From the NCBI GenBank assembly GCA_031292625.1, contig JARLGU010000054.1, positions 1 through 64,000 on the forward strand: a stretch of DNA of 64,000 nt. Direction: 5' to 3'. The notes beneath the pieces are model-generated. The model had not been told where the DNA came from and made no database searches. It was given only the letters and a program-made list of their open reading frames with translations. Source of the DNA: Capsulimonadaceae bacterium. GTDB taxonomy: Bacteria > Armatimonadota > Armatimonadia > Armatimonadales > Capsulimonadaceae. Of this stretch, positions 52,823 to 62,475 are shown one piece after another; within the stretch, counting starts at the first letter, position 1; every line of letters starts with the position of its first letter. The position numbers and the translations under genes are program-made.

Positions 52823-54940
52823 TTATACGTGTGCTCCAAGATGCAGCGCGGAACCGAGGCGCCAGACAAGGAACGTGACGACCCACGCTAAAATAGACAT
52901 GTAGGCGATCATGAAGATCGGCCACTTCCAGCCGTTCGTTTCGCGCTTAACCACTGCGACGGTTGACAGGCACTGCATCGCGAGCACGTAGTAAATCATT
53001 ACGCACACGCCCAGGAGCGGCGAGAACTTGGGATCTGATCGCAGCGCTGCCGCAAGCTGGCCGGTATCGTCGCCGACCGAGTAAATCACGCTCATGCTTG
53101 AGACGAAAACTTCGCGCGCCGCGAAGGACGACACCAGGCTGATCCCGATGCGCCAGTCGAAGCCCAGCGGGGCGATCAGCGGCTCGATAACGCGGCCCGT
53201 CATGCCGGCGTACGAGTGGATCAGCTGTTCGTGTCGATCCATGCCGGCGTGGTGCGGGTAGCTCGTCATTCCCCAGATCAGGACGCTCGCCGTCAGAATG
53301 ATCGTTCCGGCGCGTCGCAAAAATATCAAGGAGCGGTCGAGCATGTGCAGCAAAATAGACTGCGGCGCCGGCATATGGTACGGCGGCAGCTCGATAAAGA
53401 ACCGCGGCGGGGCGCTGCGCAGCAGGGTCTTCTTGAACAGCCACGCAATTGCGAACGCCATGATTGTGCCCGTGAGATACATGCAGATCATCGTGAGACC
53501 GCGATAGCGGGCGGAGATGAACGCGGCGATCATCAGGCTGTAAACCGGCAGGCGCGCCGAGCACGACATCAGCGGCGAGACGAGGATGGTCACAAGGCGC
53601 GACTTGCGGTCATTGATCGTGCGCGTCGCCATAATGCCGGGGATCGCACAAGCGAAGCTCGAGAGCATCGGGATAAACGACTTGCCGTGCAGACCGACCT
53701 TGGACATCAGCTTGTCCATCAAAAACGCCGCGCGGGCGAGGTAGCCCGTGTCTTCGAGCAGGCTCAGGAAGAAGAACAGAATTAAGATCTGCGGAAGAAA
53801 CGTGACCGTCGTTCCCACGCCAGAAATGACGCCGTCGGTGATCAGATCTCGCAGCGGTCCCGCCGGGTAATGGTGCTGGACGAACGTCGCCGCCGCCGTC
53901 TGTCCGTCGCCGATCAGATTCATCGGAGCCTGCGCCCAGGTGAATACGGCCTGAAAGACAAGGGCCATGAGCCCAAAAAAGATTACGTAGCCCCAGAAGC
54001 GGTGCAAAAGAATCATGTCGACGCGTTCGCTCAGCGAATGGCCGCCGTTCTTGGCCGCCGCGGCTTCGTCGCTGATGACAACCGACGCATTGCGGATCTG
54101 TTCGATCCAACCGTAGCGCGATTCGACCATGACAGTCGCGAAGTCTATGCCGTTGCTCGCGAACGTCTCCTGGTCCTCGCGGACGTGCTCGAGCAACGAT
54201 GTGTTGTAGCGGCGAGCCTCATCGGCTGGAATCTTGTCGACCATCAAAAGCGTAACTGCCTCGGCAAACGCCTGCGAGAGCGATTTATCCGAGTTGTCGG
54301 TGCGCAACAGGTCGCGCAACTCGTCGCACTCCTTGGTGACGAGGGGGGGGAGGTTGTACGGCAATGATCGCCCTTCGGGCAGAGAGAGCGGCAATGCGCC
54401 CATCAATTCAGGAAGGCGCACGACGCCTTTGCCCTTCTGGACCTGCACCGATGTCACCGGTACGCCCAGCGCCTTGGATAAAGCCGTCTCATCGACCGTC
54501 TTCCCGTCGCGCGCCGCGATGTCGGTCATCGTGAGGACCACGAGCATCGGGAGGCCGAGTTCAAGCAGTTGGGTTGTCAGGTAGAGGTTCCGCTCGATGT
54601 TGGAGGCGTCGACGATGTTGACGATCGCGTCGGGCTTTCGCTCGCCATCCAAGCGCCCAAGAAGCACATCCCGTGCGATCACTTCGTCCGGGGACCGCGG
54701 CGTCAGCGAATAGAGCCCTGGCAAATCGATCAGCAGCAGCGGCTCCGACGTGCTTGGGACGCGGATCATTCCTTCTTTGCGCTCGACCGTGACGCCGGGA
54801 TAGTTGCCGACTTTTTGCTTGAGGCCAGTGAGCGCGTTAAAAAGAGTGGTTTTGCCGCTGTTCGGATTTCCGACGACGGCCAACCGGCGAGCGCCAAGCG
54901 CTACCGGCGTTGTATTTTCATCATTGCAACAGAGTGGCAT
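52823..54940 (-). CDS. feoB: ferrous iron transporter FeoB
   Basis: A 705-residue inner-membrane Fe(II) transporter with a cytoplasmic GTPase domain. G1 is GNPNSGKTTLFNAL, the switch region is KVGNYPGVTVERKEG, G3 is DLPGLYSLTPRSPDE, and the G4 position reads LTMTD, where Asn-x-x-Asp is more usual. About eight C-terminal membrane helices contain the two Gate regions with conserved Cys (PMLSSFACAIPGIMATR and SPLMSCSARLPVY). It follows feoA by 30 bp and precedes the Cys-rich gene. Confidence 0.96.
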   Translation of the reverse strand: MPLCCNDENTTPVALGARRLAVVGNPNSGKTTLFNALTGLKQKVGNYPGVTVERKEGMIRVPSTSEPLLLIDLPGLYSLTPRSPDEVIARDVLLGRLDGERKPDAIVNIVDASNIERNLYLTTQLLELGLPMLVVLTMTDIAARDGKTVDETALSKALGVPVTSVQVQKGKGVVRLPELMGALPLSLPEGRSLPYNLPPLVTKECDELRDLLRTDNSDKSLSQAFAEAVTLLMVDKIPADEARRYNTSLLEHVREDQETFASNGIDFATVMVESRYGWIEQIRNASVVISDEAAAAKNGGHSLSERVDMILLHRFWGYVIFFGLMALVFQAVFTWAQAPMNLIGDGQTAAATFVQHHYPAGPLRDLITDGVISGVGTTVTFLPQILILFFFLSLLEDTGYLARAAFLMDKLMSKVGLHGKSFIPMLSSFACAIPGIMATRTINDRKSRLVTILVSPLMSCSARLPVYSLMIAAFISARYRGLTMICMYLTGTIMAFAIAWLFKKTLLRSAPPRFFIELPPYHMPAPQSILLHMLDRSLIFLRRAGTIILTASVLIWGMTSYPHHAGMDRHEQLIHSYAGMTGRVIEPLIAPLGFDWRIGISLVSSFAAREVFVSSMSVIYSVGDDTGQLAAALRSDPKFSPLLGVCVMIYYVLAMQCLSTVAVVKRETNGWKWPIFMIAYMSILAWVVTFLVWRLGSALHLGAHV

Positions 54941-54970
54941 CGTTCAGTCCGCCCCGGAACGGTCCCGGCG

Positions 54971-55318
54971 CTAACGGTTCGCACCCTGGTGCGCCGTCCG
55001 GCTGAGCGACGAGGGACCGAAAACCGTATTCCCCTCATCGCGAGTTATCGTTTCCGTGGGAAGCGGTCGAACGATTACGACGGACGCTTCATTTCGTCTC
55101 AGCGAGAGCCTGTATCCTCGCAGGCGCAGATCCACGGGATCTCCGAGAGGAGCTTGACGCACAAACTCCACTTCCGTTCCCTTCGTGAACCCCATTTCAA
55201 GCAGGTGCTGTCTCAAACCGGACTCTCCATCCAGTCTTACGACCGTTCCTTTTTGTCCCGGTTTCAATTGGCAGATGGGGACCATCGCCGATCCAAGGGC
55301 CGCAGCAGAATTATCCAC
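54971..55318 (-). CDS. feoA: FeoA domain protein
   Basis: A 115-residue protein with an SH3-like FeoA domain (LKPGQKGTVVRLDGESGLRQHLLEMGFTKGTEVEFVRQAPLGDPVDLRLRGYRLSLRRNEASVV-type fold, residues 17-88). It stimulates the FeoB GTPase in the cytoplasm. GTG 55318 with GGGAG 6 nt upstream is preferred over an ATG at 55285 that lacks a binding site. A tail of about 25 residues beyond the domain is unremarkable. Confidence 0.9.
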   Translation of the reverse strand: MDNSAAALGSAMVPICQLKPGQKGTVVRLDGESGLRQHLLEMGFTKGTEVEFVRQAPLGDPVDLRLRGYRLSLRRNEASVVIVRPLPTETITRDEGNTVFGPSSLSRTAHQGANR

Positions 55319-55358
55319 AAGACGCTCCCGATTGCGGCCTAAACGCCGCCTTACAATT

Positions 55359-55415
55359 TCCGACTGATTTGGTCGGAGATAATCTATTATACGAACATAT
55401 TTTTCCAGATGTCAA
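55359..55415 (-). promoter_or_regulatory. feo operon promoter with downstream palindrome
   Basis: On the minus strand TTGACA (55415-55410), an 18-nt spacer and TATAAT (55391-55386) form a consensus promoter. TCCGAC and GTCGGA (55359-55364 and 55372-55377) form a perfect inverted repeat just downstream of the start. It could be an operator for an iron sensor or a leader hairpin. It matches neither a standard Fur nor an IdeR/DtxR box by eye. Confidence 0.65.
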
Positions 55416-55472
55416 GCCGGAATCGTTCGTAACTAATTTCCGATGAAACAAATCCGTCACTTTGAGGACGGT

Positions 55473-55781
55473 TCACTCAATTTCAAGGATCAAATCGATC
55501 GTGCTGCCTTCCTCGATCCCTTCCTTCTTGCGGACACTTGCCTTCAAAGGAAGGATATAGGCCATTTCACTTTTGTCGGGGAAGACTGACGTCTTCCAGT
55601 TTGTCTGTCCGACGGTCACATTGACTCGAACCGAGCCCCATCCGCCCTTTAGGCCGATAGCCACGCCGTCGATCTCGTCGGAAAGCTCCTGCGGAACCGT
55701 GACGAAGTACCACGTTCCGTGCCCTGCACTCCGGTACAACCAGACCTTGGCCTTAAATCTGAATGTGTAGCGTTCATTCAT
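55473..55781 (-). CDS. DUF1905 family protein
   Basis: A 102-residue protein: YTFRFKAKVWLYRSAGHGTWYFVTVPQELSDEI followed by GWGSVRVNVTVGQTNWKTSVFPDKSEMAYILPLKASVRK, the DUF1905 pattern of a small beta-barrel. The family often occurs near or fused to YdeI-like domains; its biochemical role is unknown. ATG 55781 is used, though the frame extends to a GTG at 55811. Confidence 0.85.
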   Translation of the reverse strand: MNERYTFRFKAKVWLYRSAGHGTWYFVTVPQELSDEIDGVAIGLKGGWGSVRVNVTVGQTNWKTSVFPDKSEMAYILPLKASVRKKEGIEEGSTIDLILEIE

Positions 55782-55818
55782 AGAAACCGCTAATTCCAGA
55801 GGTCGTTCCACAAAATCG

Positions 55819-55849
55819 CCAGGCTGCGGAGACTTTTCCGCAGACCTGG
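55819..55849 (-). terminator. hairpin after the sugar isomerase gene
   Basis: CCAGG (55819-55823) and TGCGGA (55825-55830) pair with TCCGCA (55837-55842) and CCTGG (55845-55849). Read leftwards it is followed by CGATTTTG. It lies about 55 nt past the end of the isomerase gene and would separate it from the DUF1905 gene. Confidence 0.55.
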
Positions 55850-55903
55850 CTCTATTTTCGGTGATTTCGTTCGCCGCCGGTAGGATGGGCGGCTCGAACG
55901 ATA

Positions 55904-56908
55904 TTAGTCCTTGGCCCAGAACATTTCGCCGGGCTTCTCGGTTACGATGGATGCGGTCAGCGTCTCGACCGCCTTCTTGAGGCCTTCCTTGTTCGAGAGC
56001 AGTCCGTCTTCGTGTTCGATGCTCAGGACGCCATCATAGCCAACCATGCGCAGATTGGAAATGAAGTCCTTCCACCAGGCTTCGTCGTGTCCATAGCCGA
56101 CTGAACGGAACACCCAGGAGCGGTGCAGGATGTCGCCGTAGGACTTGTTGTCGAGGTTGCCGTTCACGCCGGAGTTGTACGGGTCGATCTTGGTATCCTT
56201 GGCGTGTACATGGAAGATGGCTCCCGCTTCGCCAAGCGCGCGCGCGGCGGCGATGGGATCAATCCCCTGCCACCAGAAGTGCGACGGATCGAAGTTGGCG
56301 CCGATGTAGTCGCCGGCCGCCTTGCGCAGCTTGAGCACCGTCTCGGGATTGTAGACGACAAAGCCGGGATGGGCTTCGATCGCGAACTTGACGCCGTGCT
56401 GCTTGAGGAACTTGTTCTGCGCCTTCCAGAAAGGAATGACGCGCTTCTTCCACTGCCACTCGAGAATGTCGCGATACTCATCGGGCCAAGGGCAAGTGAC
56501 CCAGTTCGGATTCTTTGCGCGCGGACTGTCTCCAGGGCAGCCGGAGAAGCCGTTGACGACGGGCGTCTCAATGATGCCTTCGGCGTGCAACTTTTCGACC
56601 AGCAGGACTGCGTTCTCGAAAGCGATGGTATCGGCGCGGGCGATCGTTTGATTGGGATGGAGCGGATTGCCGTGGATCGAGATCGAGTCGATCGTCAGGC
56701 CGCGGTCCGAGGCGAGCTTGGCAAGATTTTTGCGTGCGCCCGCGTCGTTCAGCAGCTTCTCGAAACCGCCGGCGTCGTCGAGGTGGCGACTTCCGGGATA
56801 AGCCCCGCCGCCGAGTTCGACGGCCTTGATGCCGGCTGCGGCAATAATGTCGAAGGCCTCTTCGATCGGCCGATCATGGAAGAGGGCGGTGAATATTCCT
56901 ATTTTCAT
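55904..56908 (-). CDS. sugar phosphate isomerase/epimerase family TIM-barrel protein
   Basis: A 334-residue xylose-isomerase-like barrel. MKIGIFTALFHDRPIEEAFDIIAAAGIKAVELGG starts the fold. FAIEAHPGFVVYN, NFDPSHFWWQGID, FHVHAKDTKID and LSIEHEDGLLS supply the Glu/His/Asp metal ligands. AAGGAGA lies before the ATG. It lies downstream of the Gfo/Idh/MocA gene on the same strand with a 76-bp gap; the pair commonly works in inositol or keto-sugar catabolism. The exact substrate is unknown. Confidence 0.9.
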   Translation of the reverse strand: MKIGIFTALFHDRPIEEAFDIIAAAGIKAVELGGGAYPGSRHLDDAGGFEKLLNDAGARKNLAKLASDRGLTIDSISIHGNPLHPNQTIARADTIAFENAVLLVEKLHAEGIIETPVVNGFSGCPGDSPRAKNPNWVTCPWPDEYRDILEWQWKKRVIPFWKAQNKFLKQHGVKFAIEAHPGFVVYNPETVLKLRKAAGDYIGANFDPSHFWWQGIDPIAAARALGEAGAIFHVHAKDTKIDPYNSGVNGNLDNKSYGDILHRSWVFRSVGYGHDEAWWKDFISNLRMVGYDGVLSIEHEDGLLSNKEGLKKAVETLTASIVTEKPGEMFWAKD

Positions 56909-56984
56909 AATGTCGGATATCTCCTTTAGTGAATTGTTCTACGTTAGAAAGGTTTTATCGATGTGCCGGAAACCGCGTGGTTCG

Positions 56985-58058
56985 TCACTTTTCGATGACG
57001 ACTTCGTGTCCCGATGCGGAAGAACGGTAGATTGCATCCAGAATCTGGAGGACGTGCAGTCCCTGTTCCGCCGTGGATATCGGTGTGGTCGAGTTGCAGA
57101 TGCACTCGACAAAGTGTTTGACTTCCGCGTCGTGGCCGCCAATGTTCGGGAACTTGGGCTTCAGGTCGACCGGCACGCCATGCAGGGTGCGATAAATCGT
57201 CAGCGGTTCGAGATCGGCGCCTCCCTCGGTGCCTAGAAGGGTGCTGTAGAAGCTGTCTTCTTTGATGTGCGATGCCCACGACGCTTCGATTGCGAGCGTC
57301 GCTCCGTTTTGGAATTTCACGAAACCCGCGGCAAAGTCCTCCACGTCGAATGCCGCCGCCTCTTTAGGAGGCGCTCCCCACGCTCCCGAGCCCAAACCGC
57401 GCGGGCCAAACTTTGCGTGGGTCGTCCCGTAGGCGCTCACCGGAACGGGGTTGCCCATCAGGTACATCGTCAAATCGAGCACGTGGACGCCGATATCGAT
57501 CAGCGGTCCGCCGCCGGATTTCGCCTTTGTCGTGAACCAGCCGCCCATGCCGGGGATCCCAGTTCGCCGTATCCAGCCGCACTTCGCGTGATAGATGTCG
57601 CCGAGTTCGCCGGCATCGATAAACCGGCGAAGCACTTGCGTGTCGCCGCGGTACCGATTGTTCATGGCCAGCATGAACACCTTGCCGTTCGCCTTCACTT
57701 TGCGCGCCGCTTCCTCAATTTTCTGCGCACCCGCGAGCGTGTTCGAAATCGGCTTTTCGCACAGGATGTGTTTGCCGGCCTTGGCGGCTTGGACGACAAG
57801 TTCGGCATGCACGTTATTCGGCACGCAGACGCTTACAGCATCGACTTTGTCGTCGGCAAAGAGATCCGTTGCGTCGTTGTAAAACTTTTTGACTCCGAAC
57901 TCTTTTGCGGTCGATGAACCGCGTGCCTCATCGATATCGCAAATGGCCTCGACTGAAACATTGGACAATTGCTTATAGGCATTCAGGTGGACGCGGCCAA
58001 TCCCGACGCCAATTACGCCGACTCGAAGCGGCGATTTTGTGGTGTACCGGCTCTTCAT
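56985..58058 (-). CDS. Gfo/Idh/MocA family NAD(P)-dependent oxidoreductase
   Basis: A 357-residue protein with an N-terminal Rossmann fold (LRVGVIGVGIGRVHLNAYKQL) and the family motif ILCEKPISNTLAGAQ, whose Lys contacts substrate. The C-terminal substrate domain contains GPLIDIGVHVLDLTMYLMG with the catalytic Asp and His. GGAGAG lies 7 nt before the ATG. It probably oxidises a sugar or polyol and acts with the neighbouring isomerase. Confidence 0.93.
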   Translation of the reverse strand: MKSRYTTKSPLRVGVIGVGIGRVHLNAYKQLSNVSVEAICDIDEARGSSTAKEFGVKKFYNDATDLFADDKVDAVSVCVPNNVHAELVVQAAKAGKHILCEKPISNTLAGAQKIEEAARKVKANGKVFMLAMNNRYRGDTQVLRRFIDAGELGDIYHAKCGWIRRTGIPGMGGWFTTKAKSGGGPLIDIGVHVLDLTMYLMGNPVPVSAYGTTHAKFGPRGLGSGAWGAPPKEAAAFDVEDFAAGFVKFQNGATLAIEASWASHIKEDSFYSTLLGTEGGADLEPLTIYRTLHGVPVDLKPKFPNIGGHDAEVKHFVECICNSTTPISTAEQGLHVLQILDAIYRSSASGHEVVIEK

Positions 58059-58355
58059 TTGAGAATCTCTCCGGGGAATGTACGTTGGCTATCGAAAGAT
58101 TTTGGCACAAGCATGCCCGCAATGTCTATGGCGTAGGGCGTACCAGGCCAGTAAGACGACATTTCGCGATAAATGTAGGTTGCTTCATCGCTGAACTGGG
58201 GCGCGGACCTGGTATTTTGGAATTGTCCGCGTTGACGCGCCGCGATCGGCGTTTGCTGGGTCGGCGGGTGGCGCTGCTTCAGGCTTTGCGAGGCCTGTCG
58301 CCCTGTGAGCATTACGCTGTGTTTCAGTCAGAAGCATGCTTCGCGGGTTTTCTTA
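58059..58355. other. intergenic region without recognised gene
   Basis: An 85-codon minus-strand frame (58055-58312) overlaps the oxidoreductase start and shows no family features. No clear promoter was found before the oxidoreductase gene. Confidence 0.4.
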
Positions 58356-58788
58356 GAGTGTGTGTAATAGACTGGCGTATTGCGAGAAAGATTCAGGACG
58401 GCTCATGCCGCCGGGGCATTCTTTCACTCGCGCCTCGTTCATGGCGGTGATTAACGATACCTCGTCAACACGCGTACGGCGTTTTGCCGCCATCGTCCGC
58501 CGGTCACGGACCGGTCTCGCGCGCGCCTCGTTCACGGCGGTGATTAACGATGCTTCGTCAACCCGCGTACGGCGTTTTGCCGCCATCGTCCGCCGGTCAC
58601 GGACCGGTCTCACTCGCGCCTCGTTCACGGCGGTGATTAACGATACCTCGTCAACGCGCGTACGGCCTTTTGCCGCCCGGGTCCGATTCCACCGCACATA
58701 GTGAAGCGGTGAAAGCGCTGTGACGGCCCTTTTTCAAAAACGGCCCCGGAGCCGTCTTAAAAATCCTCTCGAATATTACGCACGCTCT
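58356..58788 (+). repeat. family 1 dispersed element, copy F (three modules)
   Basis: This copy has the clearest arms: AGAGTGTGTGTAATA (58356-58370) against TATTACGCACGCTCT (58774-58788), 13 Watson-Crick pairs and two T-G wobbles over 15 positions. Modules start at 58429, 58522 and 58615, again exactly 93 bp apart. The 3' block is shortened (the GGCCACGGCGGCC part is reduced). It occupies a divergent intergenic region. Confidence 0.88.
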
Positions 58789-58810
58789 TATATGGTAAAC
58801 TATAGGCGCA

Positions 58811-59176
58811 ATGCCTGTCAGGTCACGATCATCGCTGCGGCTTGAGTCGAATATCGCCCTCTTGAGCGTGGCGTTGTTTTTGTGGCTCAGCACAGTCGGC
58901 GCGATCGGGCATACCGACGACCTTGCGGGTTTCCTTAGCCACGCGAGCCGGTCTCATTCCGCAAGCGTCGATCGCTCCACCGCTGCGGACGCGCCGGATC
59001 ACGACTGCATGGTCTGCATGTGGCAGTCGAGCTGCGTGGCGGGGTCATCGGGTGTCGTAGCGTGCGAGGTTGCGCAACCCGTTTCGCCCGTTTTCGCCGC
59101 AACGCTTTCAAGCCAGCCTGTCGATTTTGCAATCTGCGTCGCCGCGCGCGGTCCCCCTCTTTCCGCAATTGCCTGA
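58811..59176 (+). CDS. small secreted Cys-motif protein upstream of the TonB receptor
   Basis: A 121-residue protein with an N-terminal hydrophobic segment (IALLSVALFLWLSTVGAIG) and an extracytoplasmic HDCMVCMWQSSC motif. Small proteins of this type often precede TonB-dependent receptor genes, and the Cys/His cluster suggests metal binding, but the family could not be named. No good ribosome-binding site is seen. It ends 143 bp before the receptor start. Confidence 0.55.
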   Translation: MPVRSRSSLRLESNIALLSVALFLWLSTVGAIGHTDDLAGFLSHASRSHSASVDRSTAADAPDHDCMVCMWQSSCVAGSSGVVACEVAQPVSPVFAATLSSQPVDFAICVAARGPPLSAIA

Positions 59177-59319
59177 TCCGCTTCTTCCGTAAACAAGAAC
59201 TCGTCACGAGCCTGTCGGCGCGCATTCGTTGCGCGGCGGTTGCTTGTGGTTGGTCTCTACTGATTGGTCCCGATTTTGGCAGCGCCCTTGTGCCTGCGCC
59301 ATGATGCGAATTAGCCCTT

Positions 59320-61332
59320 ATGTATCGTAGTAATAAACTCGCAATTGCGGCGGCTTGGTCGGTTGCCCTGTGCTTGAGCGTCCCCTTGCCACGAGCGGCC
59401 GCTTTTGGCGATGGGTTGCTGAGCCAGATTAACGGCGATATTTTCGATCCGAACAACGCCCCGCTGATTGTCGTTCACGTTACCGCTAGCCGCGCCGCGG
59501 CTACGCCGAAGTACTCGGGGACGGCGACGACAATCACGCAGAAACAGATCGCCGACAACCCGAATCAGACGTTCGTTGGGATCGTCTCGAAGGCCCCTGG
59601 CGTCGCCGTCTCATCGAGCGGCGAGATCCACGTTCGCGGCTCGCACGGGCAGTATACATACTATCTCGACGGCGCTCCGTTGCCGGCTTCCGTGTCCGGG
59701 TCGTTCGAGGAACTGATTAATCCGAAAAATATCCAGACGCTCAACATCTATACGGGAGGCTTTCCCGCCTCGTTCGGCGACAATCTCGCGGCCGTTTTCG
59801 ATGTCACCGCAAAGGCGGGGGACGTTGGGTCTCCACATGGCTCCATCTCGCAAGAGTTCAAGGGCAACGCGACGTTCGAGACGACTGAACAAATCGGCGG
59901 CGGGGAGAATCGATTCACCTATTTCTTTTCTGGCCTGCGCAACTCGACGAACCGGCAACTCGACCCGGTAACCAACGATCCGATCCATGACGCCGGGAAC
60001 GAGGCGGTTCTTTTCGGCAAGTTCGACTACCTTGCCGGGCGCAGCGATCAACTGATCTTCGACACCGCGCACACCGACTCTTACTACCAGATCCCGAATA
60101 CCGCTGCTCAACAGGCCATTGGCATCGACGATACGCAGAAGGAAAACGGGAATGTTGCGAACTTAATCTGGCGTCATACTCCGGGCGCGGACAAACTGGT
60201 GCTTGCCCTCTACTCGCATGCGTCGCAGCTCCGCTATTTCCCGAGCAGCGCGGATTTGATCGGCGCATCCGCTGACAATCCGCTTGCGTCGGCGTTCGAG
60301 GATAGGACCACGGATTACTATGGCGTGAGAATCGACTACTCGCATCCCATGGGGGGCAATCACGTTCTGGGTATCGGGACCGACAACGAGACCGTGACGG
60401 GCGACGAAAACTTCAACCTGGTCGAGAGCATCGGCGGCAAGCCGACAACATATTCCGAGGTCGAACAGCTTTCCGGCAACGACCGCAGCGCGTACATTCA
60501 AGACGACTGGAGCCCAGGACGATGGCGTGTGAACTACGGCGCTCGCTACGATATGCATAAGACGGACACCGATACGTCTCAAATCTCGCCGCGTTTGAAT
60601 ATGACCTATATTGCGGGACGTCACGATAAGTTCCACGCGGACTACGATCGCGAGTTTCAGCCGGTGGCCGTCGAGGACGTGCGAAAGCTGGACTCAACGA
60701 CGGAGCCGTTCAAGCCGGAACGCGACAATTTCTACGAGGCTGGCTACCAGCACGACAACGCCGGATATACGGAAACGTTTAGCGCCTACTACAAGACCGA
60801 GCAGGATGTCGTCGACGAAAATACGATCGCGGGCACGATCATTCCCGAGCCGTTCAACGTCCAGCGGGGTTACGTTCGCGGATTGGAATGGACGCTCAGC
60901 GGTCCGCTCGCCAAGAATATTTCGTTTTACGGAAATTACGCAAGGTCTTGGGCACAGTCCGCCGGCGATTTCACCGGCGGGTTCATCCCAATCGGCGCGT
61001 CGCCCAACTATTTCTACGACGATCACGACCAGACCGATACCGCCTCGACCGGCCTAACCTACGAGCACAACGGCACGTTCCTGGATCTCGACGGCGAATA
61101 TGGCTCAGGCTTCCCGTATGGTCAAAACGGCGACCAGATCAACTATATACGGACCGAACCGCATTTCATCATAGACTCATCCATGGGCGCGACCATAAAG
61201 CGTGGAACGATCGAGTTTACGGTGATTAACCTGCTCAATCATCCCTATATCATCACGCAAGGCGGCGTCTTTTCCACGCAGCAATGGGGACAGGGTCGAA
61301 CGTTTGGAGTGAAGTACACCTATGGATTTTAA
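59320..61332 (+). CDS. TonB-dependent outer-membrane receptor
   Basis: A 670-residue receptor with a signal peptide (AAAWSVALCLSVPLPRAAA) and a possible TonB-box-like LIVVHVTASR. The plug domain covers about residues 60-165 (GTATTITQKQIADNPNQTFVGIVSKAPGVAV, SSGEIHVRGSHGQYTYYLDGAPLP, GFPASFGDNLAAVFDVTAK). The rest is a 22-stranded-type barrel ending FGVKYTYGF. The following genes exbB, exbD and tonB energise it. Its substrate is unknown; metal chelates or oligosaccharides are possible. Confidence 0.93.
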   Translation: MYRSNKLAIAAAWSVALCLSVPLPRAAAFGDGLLSQINGDIFDPNNAPLIVVHVTASRAAATPKYSGTATTITQKQIADNPNQTFVGIVSKAPGVAVSSSGEIHVRGSHGQYTYYLDGAPLPASVSGSFEELINPKNIQTLNIYTGGFPASFGDNLAAVFDVTAKAGDVGSPHGSISQEFKGNATFETTEQIGGGENRFTYFFSGLRNSTNRQLDPVTNDPIHDAGNEAVLFGKFDYLAGRSDQLIFDTAHTDSYYQIPNTAAQQAIGIDDTQKENGNVANLIWRHTPGADKLVLALYSHASQLRYFPSSADLIGASADNPLASAFEDRTTDYYGVRIDYSHPMGGNHVLGIGTDNETVTGDENFNLVESIGGKPTTYSEVEQLSGNDRSAYIQDDWSPGRWRVNYGARYDMHKTDTDTSQISPRLNMTYIAGRHDKFHADYDREFQPVAVEDVRKLDSTTEPFKPERDNFYEAGYQHDNAGYTETFSAYYKTEQDVVDENTIAGTIIPEPFNVQRGYVRGLEWTLSGPLAKNISFYGNYARSWAQSAGDFTGGFIPIGASPNYFYDDHDQTDTASTGLTYEHNGTFLDLDGEYGSGFPYGQNGDQINYIRTEPHFIIDSSMGATIKRGTIEFTVINLLNHPYIITQGGVFSTQQWGQGRTFGVKYTYGF

Positions 61333-61428
61333 GCGCAAAACCTGCTTGGCTCAGGTTGAACAACTGCCCATGCGCGCTCATGGCGCGCACTGGCCCGGTC
61401 CGCGACCGGCGATGAAGGAGTTATTCGG

Positions 61429-62049
61429 ATGAACGTAGTCGTGACATATTTACATCAGGGCGGGTTCATGATGTACCCGCTGATTCTGTGCTCGATTCTC
61501 GCCGTCGGGATCATTCTCGAGAGGTCTTACACGTTTCGCAAGGCAACGGCGGTCGATCCCGACGATCTGCTTGACGAGATCAGGGAAACCTTTAACCGGG
61601 AGAACCCGGGGGCAACGATTAAGCATATTGAGACCATAAAGTCGCCTTATGCGCGCATCTTCGCTCGGGGGATTAGGAACGCAGACCGCGCTCCCGAGAT
61701 GATCGAGTTGGCCATGACCCAGGAAGCGGCAAACGAAGTGCCGCTTCTCGAAAATTTCCTGGTTGGCCTCAAGACGATCATCACGGTTTCGCCCCTGCTT
61801 GGCCTGCTCGGCACCATCGCGGGAATGATCTACTCGTTCAAGCAGGTCGCGTCGTCGGGATTGTCGTCGCCAACCGCCGTGATGAGCGGTGTTAGCGAAG
61901 CCCTCGTGTCGACGGCGACCGGTATCGTCGTTGCGGTGATCTCCCTCGTGTTTTACAACTACTTCGCAAACCTTGTAAAGCGGTTCGTTGAAGATATGGA
62001 CTACTACGGCGCGGAACTGACGAACTTTTTAACCGGGAGGCTTTCGTAA
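61429..62049 (+). CDS. exbB: ExbB/TolQ/MotA-type proton channel protein
   Basis: A 206-residue inner-membrane protein with three helices (MMYPLILCSILAVGIILERSY; TIITVSPLLGLLGTIAGMIYSF; LVSTATGIVVAVISLVFYNYF). The conserved GLLGTIxGMI and the TATGIVVAV helix carry the polar Thr residues lining the ExbD-filled pore. AAGGAG lies 8 nt before the ATG. It is the first gene of exbB-exbD-tonB. Confidence 0.93.
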   Translation: MNVVVTYLHQGGFMMYPLILCSILAVGIILERSYTFRKATAVDPDDLLDEIRETFNRENPGATIKHIETIKSPYARIFARGIRNADRAPEMIELAMTQEAANEVPLLENFLVGLKTIITVSPLLGLLGTIAGMIYSFKQVASSGLSSPTAVMSGVSEALVSTATGIVVAVISLVFYNYFANLVKRFVEDMDYYGAELTNFLTGRLS

Positions 62050-62451
62050 ATGATGCAGATAAAGGCCCGGCGCACGCCAGAGGAAGCCGAGATTATCATC
62101 ATCCCAATGATCGACACAATGATGTTTCTCCTGATGTTTTTCATTGTTGCCAGCCTTGCCATGGTGGTCCAAAACGGTTTGCCGGTCGATCTTCCCAAGG
62201 CCAGTACGGGGGAACGCCATTCGGCGCAGAACCTTACGATTACCATCGATCGCGCCGGGAACCTGCATCTGAATACGACGCCGATCACGATGGCGGAGGT
62301 GACGCCCCAACTCGCGAAGCTGGGCGTTTCGTCCGGTACGTTGCTGATTATCAACGCGGACTATCACGTAGAGCATGGCGTCGTGACCACGGTAATGGAC
62401 GATGCGCGCAAGGCCGGAGTCGAGCGGTTCGCGATCGCAACGGCGTCCTGA
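62050..62451 (+). CDS. exbD: ExbD/TolR-type protein
   Basis: A 133-residue protein with one membrane helix containing the essential Asp (IIIPMIDTMMFLLMFFIVASL) and a periplasmic domain (LTITIDRAGNLHLNTTPITM, then LLIINADYHVEHGVVTTVMDDARKAGVERFAIAT). It forms the proton-driven stator with ExbB. The ATG follows the exbB stop directly, with GGGAGG in the end of exbB. Confidence 0.93.
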   Translation: MMQIKARRTPEEAEIIIIPMIDTMMFLLMFFIVASLAMVVQNGLPVDLPKASTGERHSAQNLTITIDRAGNLHLNTTPITMAEVTPQLAKLGVSSGTLLIINADYHVEHGVVTTVMDDARKAGVERFAIATAS

Positions 62452-62475
62452 GGGTACCGGGGAGAGACTGTATAA

